From the NCBI GenBank assembly GCA_024036415.1, contig JAMWET010006960.1, positions 62,001 to 126,000 of the forward strand: a stretch of 64,000 nt of DNA, given 5' to 3'. A model generated the notes under the pieces. That model ran no database searches, was not told where the DNA came from, and worked only from the letters and a program-made list of their open reading frames with translations. Both the position numbers and the translations under genes were made by a program. This DNA is from Prochilodus magdalenae. Its lineage: Eukaryota > Chordata > Actinopteri > Characiformes > Prochilodontidae. This document shows, piece after piece, positions 52,181-64,000 of this stretch (the first letter of the stretch is position 1; every line of letters begins with the position of its first letter).

Positions 52181-52809
52181 GGCCAAGCATCTGAAACACG
52201 TTTGTACATGTGTGTGACTGGGCATATGCATGTGCATAAATACATTCATGCAATCCATCGCACACATTGCACAATGAGTGCAAGTCTACATATGCATGCA
52301 TGTTTGTTTGCCAATAAAAAGAGAGAATTCCACATTCAGTGTACTTGAAGCTAGCAAAATGTAACATTCCATAGTCAGGACTATGCAAAACTTTCAGTTT
52401 CCATTATACTGTGTAAAAGCTCTCCTTCCATCCTTGAGAAAGAACACCCTTTAGCATCATATCTCAACAGCACTTGAGAGGAAAAGGATCAGTCTCATCT
52501 GGCGCCACTCAGAACAAGGTGCTGATAAGACTAAGTGCAACAGTTCAGGTCCTGCCCAAAAGGCTTCTCTTATCAGAGCAAGAACCCACTCATTCACATC
52601 GTGCTACAGGAGGACATGCTACCCGTTAGATTAAACTGCTGTAATCGATTGTGTTGACATACTAAGAGCTTTCTTTTGGCAGATTTTCCTAGCTTAGTAA
52701 CCGACTCTTATAAAGCATTCCTTACCACTTACACCCCCCTTTTACCACTTATTTATAATTCCCCAACAACTTTCAGTATCCGAAAAGCTCTCAGCATATG
52801 CATAAACTT

Positions 52810-53406
52810 GTTACTGTACCTAGGTATTTTTTCTGTGCATTAAGTATTTCCATTTTGCATGACTTTTTTTTTTTTTTTTTAAACTTTAACTCCACTACAT
52901 TTCAAACTCAATTATCTTAATACCCCTCTACATTATGTACAAATCTTAAACTATGTACAGAAATTAAACTGTCAAAACAACAGAAGCGTAAAGCGAGCCC
53001 ACCAATCAATGAGCTCGTTTTAAGATGTTGGGCAGAGCTTGGTTCTAGATAATAAAAACTGTTCTCCTTCAGTGTTTTGTGCTTATGATCATTTTAACAC
53101 ACTTAAAATGTCAGACTAATTAATAACCTTCTATTAAAAGCTTGGTGGACTGAGAGAGACACACTAGAGTCTTTTCATCTAAAAATGCTGATTAAGAGTC
53201 CTGTTCCTGAAATGATAATAGGACATCAGAGACATAAAATCATGCCGCTTATACTCTCCATATTTAAGTAAATTTGAAAGTAAATACTTTAGTACTTTTA
53301 CTCAAGTGGAGATTCAAAGGGAGGAACTTCTATCAAAGGGATTTTTTTCCTAGGATATCTCTAGTTTAACTCAACTACATGGTTTGTGTACTTCGCCCAC
53401 CACTCA
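52810..53406. mobile_element. Probable hAT-type MITE
   Basis: CTTTAACTCCACTACATTTC on the left and TTTAGTACTTTTACTCAAGT plus TGTGTACTTCGCCCACCACT on the right resemble the two halves of an abundant fish non-autonomous hAT element whose end typically reads TTCGTCCACCACT. The right end is clear (about 53405); the left end is not. A T run (52863-52880) lies inside. No transposase. Confidence 0.55.
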
Positions 53407-56400
53407 TATGCATCATTTAATTATGTTATTTGATGTCATTTAAATGGAAACAATAAGGGACAGGTGCAGTACAAAATAGTCATTTTTAATGATTAACACT
53501 TTTGAAATCCAACTAGAAATACCATTATAATACATAATGCTGAATTTGTTTGAAGAAGTTTTCCCACCAACGAAACAACTTTCTGAGGCACTTGAAAACA
53601 TAAGCGCTTGCTAAAATTGTGCACTACTCAATAACGCCAACACACAAAACCCACCCTCATATACATGAGCCATTAACGACCCTGCAAATTACGATGACTG
53701 TACTGAAAGCATTCAGGGCACAGAAAATGTAGCATAATATATGAGGACATGAAAAGAGATAAACAAAACACAGAAAACGGCACACGGAGGTTGCAAACAA
53801 CACAGTTTAGGAACAGCTGATAAAACTAGACTTTTTGACATGCGACTATCCTACAACAAGTTAACTGCCTGCTGTTTTTTAGCAGTTATTCCAAAATGTA
53901 AGGCATCCCTGATGGGAAACAGTGCTACACAGCAAGCCAAGAATAACAGACATGTCTGTATTCATTTACCTTCACAGACTGGAGACAAGAACCACAGTGA
54001 GCTACATATGACTGTGTATATAAAGTTTCATTCACCTATCAAGGTATCATGCTGCCCACACCATGTAATAAGTCTAAAGGCTTCAAGAACTGATTAATTC
54101 TTTGAGCTTGTAGACAAAGAAACTCACATACATCCTTCTCACATACACAAAAAATCTTTGGTTAAAAAAAATAAATAAAAAATTCAGTGTAATATATGAC
54201 CCTAAGTAAGCCATGTTTCAGAACAACAGTGAAGGCATCAAAACCCTTGGCATTCTCTCTGCATTTTCATGAGCTGCCACCAGGGAGGGATTTTCAACAA
54301 AACTTAAGATGATACACATATGCTGAAAACCTCCTATCGCTTAAAACCACAGTATGGTGGTTTTAACATGTAATACTTTCTCATGATTGTTGTGTTTACA
54401 AAATATTGCAGTTTGGCCCAACTTTGATATGGTGTCTAGGTTCTTTGTCCATTTAACTTTACAGAAGCCAAAGGGCTTCCACGTGCTACCTATTAATGCA
54501 GAGGATGTCAGTCAGGTTTTTTGCTTATCCATCTTGTATTTCTGTTATGTACACCATCCGGGTGCTACACTTCTGCACTTCTGAGTTACATCACATTATC
54601 AAATAACATTGACTTCACTTAAAATCGACTTTTGTGAATTAACTCAGAATCACTCACCTCCACATCGCTTCCACATGCTCCTATGAATTGATTTCTTCCC
54701 CCACCTGTAATGGGTAGTGGAGTTCGCAACATAGCTTGCAATACACAGCCTCACAACTAGAGGTAAAACACTGCTCCTTTAAGTCCACCATGTGCAATTT
54801 TCCAATGATTGTGGTTCAATACCATGCTTCCTCTTGTGGAATCTGAGTCCACCCATTCACAGCATCCACAACACCTCTTCCAAATAGCTTAAATTCTGCC
54901 TTTGGGTCTTTACCGTCACATGTGTAATACTGGAATGTTCAACAGTGGTGGAATCCTGGCAGCTGCACTTTAGGATTTAGTATTTTCTCTGCTGGTCCAG
55001 CTGAAAATACCTCTGAATTGTACGCACTGTGCTGTAATAACCCCAGGCTGTCACATGTCTTGACTCTCTTGTTGAGAGGGACATTTCTAAGGATACAAAC
55101 AATGAAATTAAAATGCAATATTATCAGCAACTACGTTGCTTGACAAGGAAAAAAAACCCTCATGAAAACATCCTTACCTCATGAAAACATCTGTCTTTCT
55201 TTACACGATGTTGTGAAAGGTGTAACGTGCATGGCTTGGCTTTGAATGTTTGAAGAGGACTTTGGAGAGGAAAGAAAGAGATTTCACACTGCATTAAGAT
55301 AATAAGAAACATGCCTAAAAATCTTCTGATGTTGGCCAGACAGGCGCAAAACAGATGCGACTGGGCTTATTTTATTAAACAAAACACGTGGCCTAATGGC
55401 TACGGTATCAGATTCATACATGCCAAGTTGCATTGACAAAATTGACTGTGAAACAAGCAGACATCTAGTGGCATACTGTCCGCTTCAATGAGCCTCAGCA
55501 GAAAGGGCAGAAGCCACTTTTGGGTGGTTGCAGTCATTTCGGGACCCATATGCCAAATGTGTACCTCATTTAGACTCTTTGCCTAATTTCAGTTTATGTA
55601 GGTGAGGCTTGAAGTCTTGTCATTAGAGATGCTGATGCAAGTCAATCATTCTGTCAGATAGAAAATCTTGATTGGCATGCTGGGGTGGAAGGTGAAAGTA
55701 GATAAGATAGAAAATGATGTTTAATTCATGAGGGCACATTGTCATAGCAGGGACAGATGTTTTGCGCCTGCCTTTTAAAGTCCAGATGATTTGTGCTGAA
55801 ATGTTGAGAGTTTGAAGCAACTCTTGATTGTTTAATTATTCATCAAAGCGGTGCTCTTTTCAACCATACCGATGGACATTCATCAGATTTATGCTGGAGT
55901 TTCTTCATGTCTGTTTTAGACATGTAGAAAACAAATGTTAGTCCATTATATAAGAAAGGATGAAAATGTCCATTTAGAGGGGAATTTTTCACTGTAGAGA
56001 AATTGACCAAAAGTGTCTCTGCAATGACAGTGATCATAATCAGGAGTCATAATGCAACAGCACAAATAGTAATGTTGTTTACTATCCAAAATGACTAAAA
56101 TACTTATATGTCTTACATGTATATACACAGTGATGAAGGTAATATAATAAGTAACTTTGGAGAAAATCTGTGGGGACTATTTTGTCTCACCAGGCCCAGC
56201 ATGTACCTCATTCATTTTCAAATGGTTTATGTCCCCCAGCACACAAATTCCCCATCTCTGCAATTCTGCTCCCAATTTAACCATGATTCACAATAAGACG
56301 AGAAAAGCTGAGTCAAAGTTATAGATATATACGATAAATCAACATGTTCAAGTGAATGGAGGCTCAGGTCTGGTCAACTGGTACGTCCTCCCCCACCATT

Positions 56401-56728
56401 CTCCTGAGGCCACTGCAGCAGCCTGTGCTAAAAGACCCTAAACAAAGCTGTTTCTTAAAATCAGCTTACTGCAAAAATGTGTCTGTTTAGGATTTGAATT
56501 CAATTAAATTCAACTTTGTAATTATACCAACACAGGGTTGTGCAGTATAACAAACCACTATTGGTCTACTTCCCTAATGCAGTAATAAAAATAAATAAAT
56601 AATAACAAAAAGATAAATAATGTAATAGTACAAACACAAAAGACAATACTATGTGCATAAATAGTAAAATGTGCAAAACATACAAGAGCAGTAACTATGA
56701 ATACTAGAACTGCAGTGTGAACAGGTAA

Positions 56729-56730
<2 letters not shown>

Positions 56731-56759
<29 letters not shown>

Positions 56760-57445
56760 CATACATACATACATACATGGCAGTAAGAATAACTCAATGT
56801 TCAGGTAAACAGTTAAAACAGCCAAGAACCTTACAGTAGAGATGTTCAGTATATAGTAATATACACAGCTCACATGTTTGCATACATGTTTAAGAGGTGT
56901 AGTTAAAGGGAAAGTGCAAATGCACACAGTCCTGTGGGTCGAGTGAAGACTCCGTGGGTAGCTGCTGATCAGGGCTGGATCAGCAACAGTGTACAGTGTT
57001 GTGGTCATGTTCTGGTAGGTGCTGCCAGAGGGACAAGTTTGACAGCTTTTGAACTGTTCTTGAACCTGGTGGTTCTGGATGTTCCGGTACCTCTTACCAG
57101 ATGGCAGAGGTTAGAACAGGGGATTGCTGGGGTGTGTGGGGTCAGAGGATATGTTGATATGTTGATATATTTCCTCAGACATCTCCTGTTGTGTACATCC
57201 TTGTATGGGGTTTGAGGCCAGCTGCAGTGACGTCCTGTGCATTTTTTACCACCCTCCGCAGGGCCTTGCGCTCAGCAGCAGTGGCCCTGCCATACCAGAC
57301 AGTGATGAAGCTTGGCAGGATGCTCTCCAAGGAGGAGCTATACAAGTTGCAGAGGAGCCTCATGGCAGTTTGACTCTCCTCTGCTTTAGAGAAGGTGGAG
57401 GTATACAAGAAGATACTTACATTTACCAAAAAGACCACCACTGCA
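56731..57445 (-). mobile_element. 3' end of an L2-type LINE, truncated
   Basis: The minus-strand frame 57441-57175 reads SLESILPSFITVWYGRATAA then ERKALRRVVKNAQ, typical of the C-terminal tail of ORF2 in fish L2-type LINEs. Further along on the same strand DPTHPSNPLF and PLPSGKRYRNIQNH (another frame, about 57145-57075) match the family's GHxLF...LPSGRRYRSI end. Frameshifts separate the pieces. A (CATA)n run at 56731-56778, (TATG)n on the element's strand, sits at its 3' end, as these elements often carry. The reverse transcriptase and endonuclease domains are absent: a dead 5'-truncated insertion. Confidence 0.82.
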
Positions 57446-60400
57446 CTGTGATCTTAAAGGATGGGGAAAAAATAAAAAAAAGTCCCTTGACTTTCACCAG
57501 TGTGTGAACGTCCAAATTGGCTGACAGTTCATTCACATCCTGCATTGTAGATCGACATGCTACTTAAGTGCTCAAGGAAGTGGAGTGAGAATTCTTTGTC
57601 ACCTGCAGAGGACATGTACGATCAGGCATCAGGCAGTAATCACCACCACTTAAAATAATAACTTACTGTGAGGAAGCCTTCAGATGCACTAAATACATTC
57701 CTATAATCACTGCTGTGAACATTTCTGTTTTCTGTTTTCGTGAACATTATTTCTGTTTTCACAGAAATTAAATTCAGTTTTTTTTAAACAACCAGAAAAT
57801 TAGTCATGAACATATTGTCTATGACAAGCTTGGTTAACTGTCAGTCCATTATTCATATGAATCCACCTCTGCAAAAATGGTCAATTTGTAAGTCTGTATG
57901 ACTCAGCAATTAAGTAATGCTCTTCACTGCCATTTGACCTACGTAACAGTATACATTACAGCATACAATTAAATTTCCCACTCAGTTTCAAGTACAGAAT
58001 AATGTTAGGTACAAATAAAAGACACAACAGGAACAATTCCCTAAATGTCTGCGATTTGAGCTAATGATTGCATTAATCTCAAAATGTCAGGAGGAGAGGA
58101 TGGAAGCGGGCATCCCACAGAGGCATCAGCATGGCGGGGAATGAATAGCCTGCCAACGTATAACACTACCACGTATCGTGCCTAGTGTTTCTGCTCCCTG
58201 AATAAGAATAAGAGTGTGATTACTTCTCCAAAGCTGTCTCATTCACTCATTAGAAATGATGAAAAAAAAGGTGGGCTCTGGGACAATTTATCAGGGTTCA
58301 GTTTTATATATCATCCATCCTAAACTGAACGTTGGCAGCAATAAGTGAACTTATGAGCAATTGGCATCTGAGCCGAAAGAGCCTATTCCATAGTGAGGCT
58401 GAAGTAAGCATGAGCTCAGTTACGTTTTCCTTTGTATATACAAAAGGTAAAGTCAAACATACAGAACACAAGGGAAAAACCTAAATAGAATCGTGTAGTA
58501 TGGGGCTGTCTTATTTATCCAGATGTCAGGGGCCAAGATCTGTACATTTTTCCACACGTTAACGTACATTACAATGTCCCATTAAGATATTGAATCAAGA
58601 TAATTTCATTTTGTAATTTTATTTAGGCAATACAAGACCCAGAAGAAGATAATCTTTGCACAAAAGGAGGAAAGTGGCCTAGCCACCAATTTATTTACGT
58701 AGGTTATATATTATTGGATTGTTTATCATCCGATAAAAGTAGGTAGATTTACTTACAAACTTCCTGAAATTTAGAAGTACTAAGAACAAGGTAACAGCAT
58801 GCCGGTTAAATGCCTGGCCCATGGGCTTTTAACATTCTATCCAGCATGACAGCACTTCTTGGTGTTTGCCCTTCATTACTCAGCCACGTTCTTCCACCTC
58901 ATTTCCTTGTCCCCTTAATTACATCACTCTGGCTGGCAAAACCATTAAAGACGTGGAAGTCCAACCCTAAAAGCTTGGAGATATAAGAGAAGCCTTTCAG
59001 GATGCTTCACAAGGCAGTACTCTTTGAGTGAGAAGACTGGCATTTCCACTGCACTTCTGGTGAACCCATTAGAGATGGTGGTCATGGGCTGGAGAAGGCT
59101 TCAATATCTGGAAAAATGCCAAAGTGGGAGAAGAGCCAGCAGTCTCAATGACAAACACAAGGCCATCTGCTCAGACCCTGTACACATGAGAAACTTCCAC
59201 CAACAACATTACAAGTAGTAAGGAGCCATGACAAACAAGCACTGAAAGGCAAATCTAAATCTCTCAGAGCTACTGAACAGCCTCACTTGGTTTCAAATGT
59301 GCCTTAACTTCAGGTTAAAAGTTTTTATTAACTATGTATTATCTATTAAAATAACTGTCCTTGGTATTTAATCTCAGTTAAATCTCAATGGAGTACAATT
59401 AAAAGCTCCATTTCTTTCATGCAACTTTTGGAACACAGAGAGGCCGGAGTTCGTTATAAAAAAAAATAATAAAAATAAAGCATTTAAAATATCTTTATTT
59501 CCTATCCCCTCAGTGCCTCTATGGGTCAGTGTCAGATGCTGTTCTTCTCTTCCAAAATCCCTAGCAGAAGTAGTTAGTAAGAAAGTATCTGAAAAAGGTA
59601 AAGTCATACAGCAATTCGATATGCAGTCTTCAGTCTGCTTTAACATACAATTGCAGCACTAGTTTCTCTCCTGATGGTTTATAATGAAACAAGCCAAAAA
59701 TACAGATATACAGAATTGCTTAGTGCACTTCCATAAATAAAAGAAGCACTATTTAGTCCTCAGCCTTCTAGTTTGGCAGCTGTCATGCAATGGAGTAAAG
59801 GAGAACTTTTGGTAGTGGTGACGGAAATTACTGGAGGTAGTACAGAATACTGAAATCACTACTTAGATATTCATTACGTTTCATCGCAAAAAGAAATTAC
59901 ACAGAGCAATAATTTAAGGAAAAGCTGAGATTGTTCTTACAATACTGTAAAACGTGACATGTTTTTGTCACACTGTAGAGGGTGTGTTCAAGAAGGCAAA
60001 AATACTGTTTTGCGCTCTTATGGTTTTTTCGTGAACTACTCCAGGTGGTTAAGTAGGTCCAAAGTAAAATTGTGTATCTGAAAAAGAAAGTCTTTTTACC
60101 AGTTGGCACCTCATCCACTGAGGAGACAATACCTTCTGTTGAAGACAATAAGTCCTCATTAATTGCCTTTAAAGTAGCAACCTCTGTTACACATCCAACG
60201 TGAAAATAGAGATTTCTAGCCCTTTGGCCAGTTTTGGCCAAAATCAAAAGACTTTACCCCCTTTTTGCAAATGTCTTTCCCTGTGGTTAAACAGCTTTTC
60301 TGTTTGCCATCTATTAGCTTTAAACTATGCAGCTTTACCATTATTCCAGGCTATATAGCTTCACAAATTAAGTAATTACATTGTGGCAAAATTATTACAA

Positions 60401-61989
60401 GGTTGTAACAACAGTCTAAATTCAAAGGTTCTTAAATTCTTTTTGAACTTTAACATGCAGTTCTTAAACTTTTAATTGGCACAGAACCTTAATATCATGT
60501 TCCGATCTTCTAAACTTTTAAAGGGTCTTCACATTTACACGTCTAATTAACTAAAATGAAATCAAAAGTGCTTTTTCTATGGCATTGCACCAAGTAATAA
60601 TCATAATCTTACTTTAGGAGTATATTCAAACCCTACTTTAAAGTCCTAATTGGAAAGGATGCATGACAGTTCTTCGTTACACATGGCTTCCTTCGCTGAC
60701 CTCAAGTATGCATGTTTCTTTTCAAAGCAAACAAAGCCATGTTTTTGGGCAGGCAGTGGTTGTGTCATAGTTGTCAGTCTATGTGGTCTTCACAACCACA
60801 GATTTGCCAGTAATAATTCATTTGCCTTGGGCAGAACAGCAGATGACCAGACAAACTTACCTTTAATCAATCTCTCACAAAGACTTGAAACTGGCAAGAA
60901 TATTAAAGAAATGCTAAGGTAGCAGGGGTCAGCATTAGGATTGTTTCCTGGGCATCTTAAAACAGTTGAGCTGTGTTTGAAAAGATAGTTGTTGTAACGT
61001 GTGGCTGGGCAGGTTAACCATAGAAACATTATTAAAGCAAGATTATTTTACAAAAGCACCACATGGGTTTCTGGCTATGCAAACAGTCAGCCAAGGACTG
61101 TCATTCGGAAACTAACAGTAATGTTGAGAAGTACAACAGCACTGACTTTACAACAAACCTAGTGACTAAAATCCATGTTTTCTATCAAAGAGTTTCTGGT
61201 GTTCAATACAGTTACAAAGAGAGTGAATATATGGCACCTATAAAGAGGATTAGAAACAGGCCACTTTGGATTTAGAAGGACAGTGACTCATAGCCATTTG
61301 AATATTGCTAGCAGATAGTTCCATCTCTGTTTCTGCTCACACCATTTAGAAAATTTTCTTTCCAGGAATGAAATTTAACTGTGGTTTCCATAGTCTTTGA
61401 CTGATTCTTCAATAGCGTGCAGACCACAATGGCATCTGCAGCTTTTTTGCAATTGAATCTGAAAATACTGCAGCATCCCACAACCGTGAGGAAACACTTA
61501 CACTGAATCTGTGTTCTGTATCAGATGCCAAAGACAGCATCACAAGCCAAAAACATCAAAATCCTATTCTGGCTGGTATGAACATATCATGATCACGGAA
61601 AGGAAAGAACAAGGCTCCAAGGAAATTGCTTGGAGAAATTCATTAAGGTAACTAAATTAAATGAACATGAAACAAAATAATTAGGATAAATGTGTTGCAT
61701 AAGCTATTAAAGTATACTCAACAAGCCAAGGCTTATACTTGATGAGTAAGATAAACTACACTGGTTGGCAGTGAAGGAACTTTTGAAACATTTAAAATTA
61801 TGCCTTGCAAAACCAATACAATTTACTGTCATGTTTATAGGTGAATGCATACCCATTTCTGAATCTACACATCCAGGTTTTCAGGTTAACCTATTATATA
61901 GGTGCATTCTGTAGTTTAATAATTATAGGTTGTAATTCCTTTGATTCTTTGGATAATGCTTTTTTTTTTTTTTTAACCATCTTTGTGCC

Positions 61990-62190
61990 AATCATCAATG
62001 TCCAATGGCGAAGTACAGCACTGAGCTTAATGTCATGGATAACCATAGAATAGTCCATCAACCAAAAATCCAGCCAACACCATTATATGGACAGGTACCA
62101 ACCACTAGACTGGAAGATTATAAACACAAACTATGCAGCAACAGATTAACTATTTTCATTTTACCTCTACAAACTGAATCATTAGTGAGT
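61990..62190. mobile_element. Fragment of the dispersed MITE-like family
   Basis: AATAGTCCATCAACCAAAAA, CCAGCCAACA, ACACAAACTATGCAGCAACA and ATTTTACCTCTACAAA match, in order, the middle part of the family whose other sections lie at 29690-29946 and 45350-45392. Decayed and internally rearranged, without termini. Confidence 0.6.
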
Positions 62191-63299
62191 ATTTTATGGG
62201 TGGTCTACACAGTGTAATTGTGTAGAGGTGGACATGTTCAAATAGGTGCAAAGAGCAATACACAAATATGGCTTTTTTGAGTCTAAAGCTTTAGATATGT
62301 TGCACCCTCAATTTTATACATTTTGCACGTCGCGCTGTCAGTGCCCCCACTGCACACTACTGTAAATTTAAATTTTTATATTGTAATTACATTTAATTCC
62401 TACATGTTTATTTTATTTAATGATTAACACTTTCCTTATCTTTATTTATTGTATATATTTTCTCTCTTATTCTATTTGTCTATTTGATGTCAGCAGGCAG
62501 CAGTTTAAGCATTTTAGTGCTAGCTGTATTGTGTTTTATAAGACAAATTGTATTTATAAGACAAATATTTTTGATTGAAGTAATAGCATTTTATTTCATA
62601 ATTAAAGAGCTAAAAAGCCTCAACAGTGTTGGTAACAAAAAGCATAGGTTGAGGAGCGGAAAAATAAAATCATGTTTAATAGTAACATGAGTATATGAAA
62701 TCTTTTAATCTGGAAAATTTAGGGGCGGGGGCGAGATAAGAAGTTTTTGATTACTCTAACATTAGTTTTAGTACAGCCTAGCTAGTTTTATTATAGCCCT
62801 ATCCAACAAAATGCAATTACAGGCTTGTTATTGTTAAAAGTCTACAATACATCTTAAACGCATCATAAGGTTGTGTACAGTTTGGCAATATGTACTATTA
62901 TGTACTATTTTAAACACCCCTTAAAAAAGTCATTAAATTAGTACCTGTCCTTCAGGTATTCATTTACACATTACTAATCTAATTAAGAAGCTGGCAAATA
63001 GAAAATCAAGCTCATCCTAATGTAAAGATGAACATCCACCTTAACATTACTTTATTATTCCCTGCTGGACAAGAATGTGAGCTGGTTTGGAGGTGTAAGT
63101 ATTAATGATAACTGTTTATGATTTTGGAACTGTCAGAACTATTAAACTGTGAACCTTAATTTACAGTTTATGTACTGTACCCTCCTTATTTAACAAGGGC
63201 AATGTCAAGATGGTTTTGCATTGTATGGGAATGTCTTTAAAAATAAATATATAAATTTCCCCAAATTTGCAATTTAAAACAAACACAGTCTCACAGTAG

Positions 63300-63540
63300 A
63301 TGATATTTAACTTGCATCGACACTGCTCTGTAATTTTGCAGTCCTAGGAAGAAACACCCCAAACTGCATATTCATTGAGGCAAACCCGCAAAACAGACCA
63401 TGTGCCGTTTGCTCAACTGCAAGACAAAATTCTACTGACCCTGTAAGCAGCTTGGAATTTGTTTTTTCAGGTTCCCAAGTTCGCATGTGTTTTTACACAC
63501 GCAAACCTTAAATAAATCAGGCCCTGACTGTCCAAACTGA
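63300..63540. mobile_element. Possible DNA-transposon relic
   Basis: The motif AAATAAATCAGGCCCTGA at its right edge and CGCATGTG/ACACACGC near it resemble the ends of common fish non-autonomous elements (GTAAATCAGGCCC). A matching opposite end is not evident. Confidence 0.3.
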
Positions 63541-64000
63541 TGGCAAAAATATTGTCTGTAAAGTCAGTTCAGTGCATTTGAACACATTTGTTTATATATG
63601 AAAATGATTGTGCTGACCCTGACTGGAAAAAAGAAAAAGAAGCTTTTAACAAAATCTTTCCAAACAACCCTCAGGGAAGGAGGACATATTAAGCAAGAAT
63701 GACCTATCTGGTTGTTCCAAGTATATGAGAAACAGGTGTTCACGTGAAGCAAATTTCACAAGAAGTCTTAGCCTCTAAGTAAACGCTGTGTATCTCTCAG
63801 TGGGACACCTGCATTCATTTCCTACCCAGTTAAGAACATTTTAGGGCTCCATGGAAAGGTGCCTTTGGTCTTTATGTGATGCCTAGTTACACCTACTGTA
63901 AATGAGACATGCTAAGACAGGTCTATGGCAAAAGTTCCCAGTACTGGCAACATCATGATATATAATATTTAGAATAGAGAAAACACAAATGTGCAGAGCA

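Overview
The window is vertebrate nuclear DNA, almost certainly from a ray-finned fish. Evidence: GT-AG introns, a coding density of about 1 percent, many CA, TA and GACA microsatellites, general CpG depletion, and decayed fish transposable elements (Tc1-like, hAT-like MITEs, an L2-type LINE, a tRNA-type SINE). Several of these repeats resemble families I associate with otophysan fishes (catfish, characins, zebrafish relatives). That placement is a guess from memory, not a result.

The only protein-coding gene I can support is the 3' two-thirds of a corticotropin-releasing hormone receptor 1 gene (crhr1, class B GPCR) on the + strand. Eight coding exons between 14348 and 34113 encode 270 residues, from the start of TM2 to the stop codon. 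They appear collinear, without indels, with human CRHR1 residues 146-415. All seven introns are GT-AG and every codon phase closes. CRHR1-type residues (His199, Met276, [12 protein letters not shown] in TM2) separate it from crhr2. The exons for the signal peptide, hormone-binding ectodomain and TM1 were not found and probably lie upstream of base 1.

Layout. 1 to about 3860: a CpG-undepleted stretch without repeats or recognisable genes, unlike everything after it. 3861-14347: non-coding DNA, either the crhr1 intron before the TM2 exon or its 5' flank, with a hAT-like MITE and microsatellites. 14348-34113: crhr1 exons and introns. The large first complete intron holds a Tc1-like relic, a SINE, a 253-bp unit duplicated in tandem at 303-bp spacing, and a 177-bp inverted-repeat MITE. 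34114 to about 34440: probable 3' UTR. About 34440-64000: no gene I can recognise, but a Tc1-like transposase relic (39.6-40.1 kb), a hAT-like element (52.8-53.4 kb), the 3' end of an L2-type LINE (56.7-57.4 kb), fragments of one MITE-like family also present in intron 7, and many microsatellites.

I found no operon, CRISPR array, functional RNA gene or novel multi-gene system. The items most worth a second look are the compositional island at the left end, the tandem duplication beside the MITE in the crhr1 intron, the TA/CA microsatellite 77 bp upstream of the TM2 exon, and the conserved 42-nt TM7 exon.
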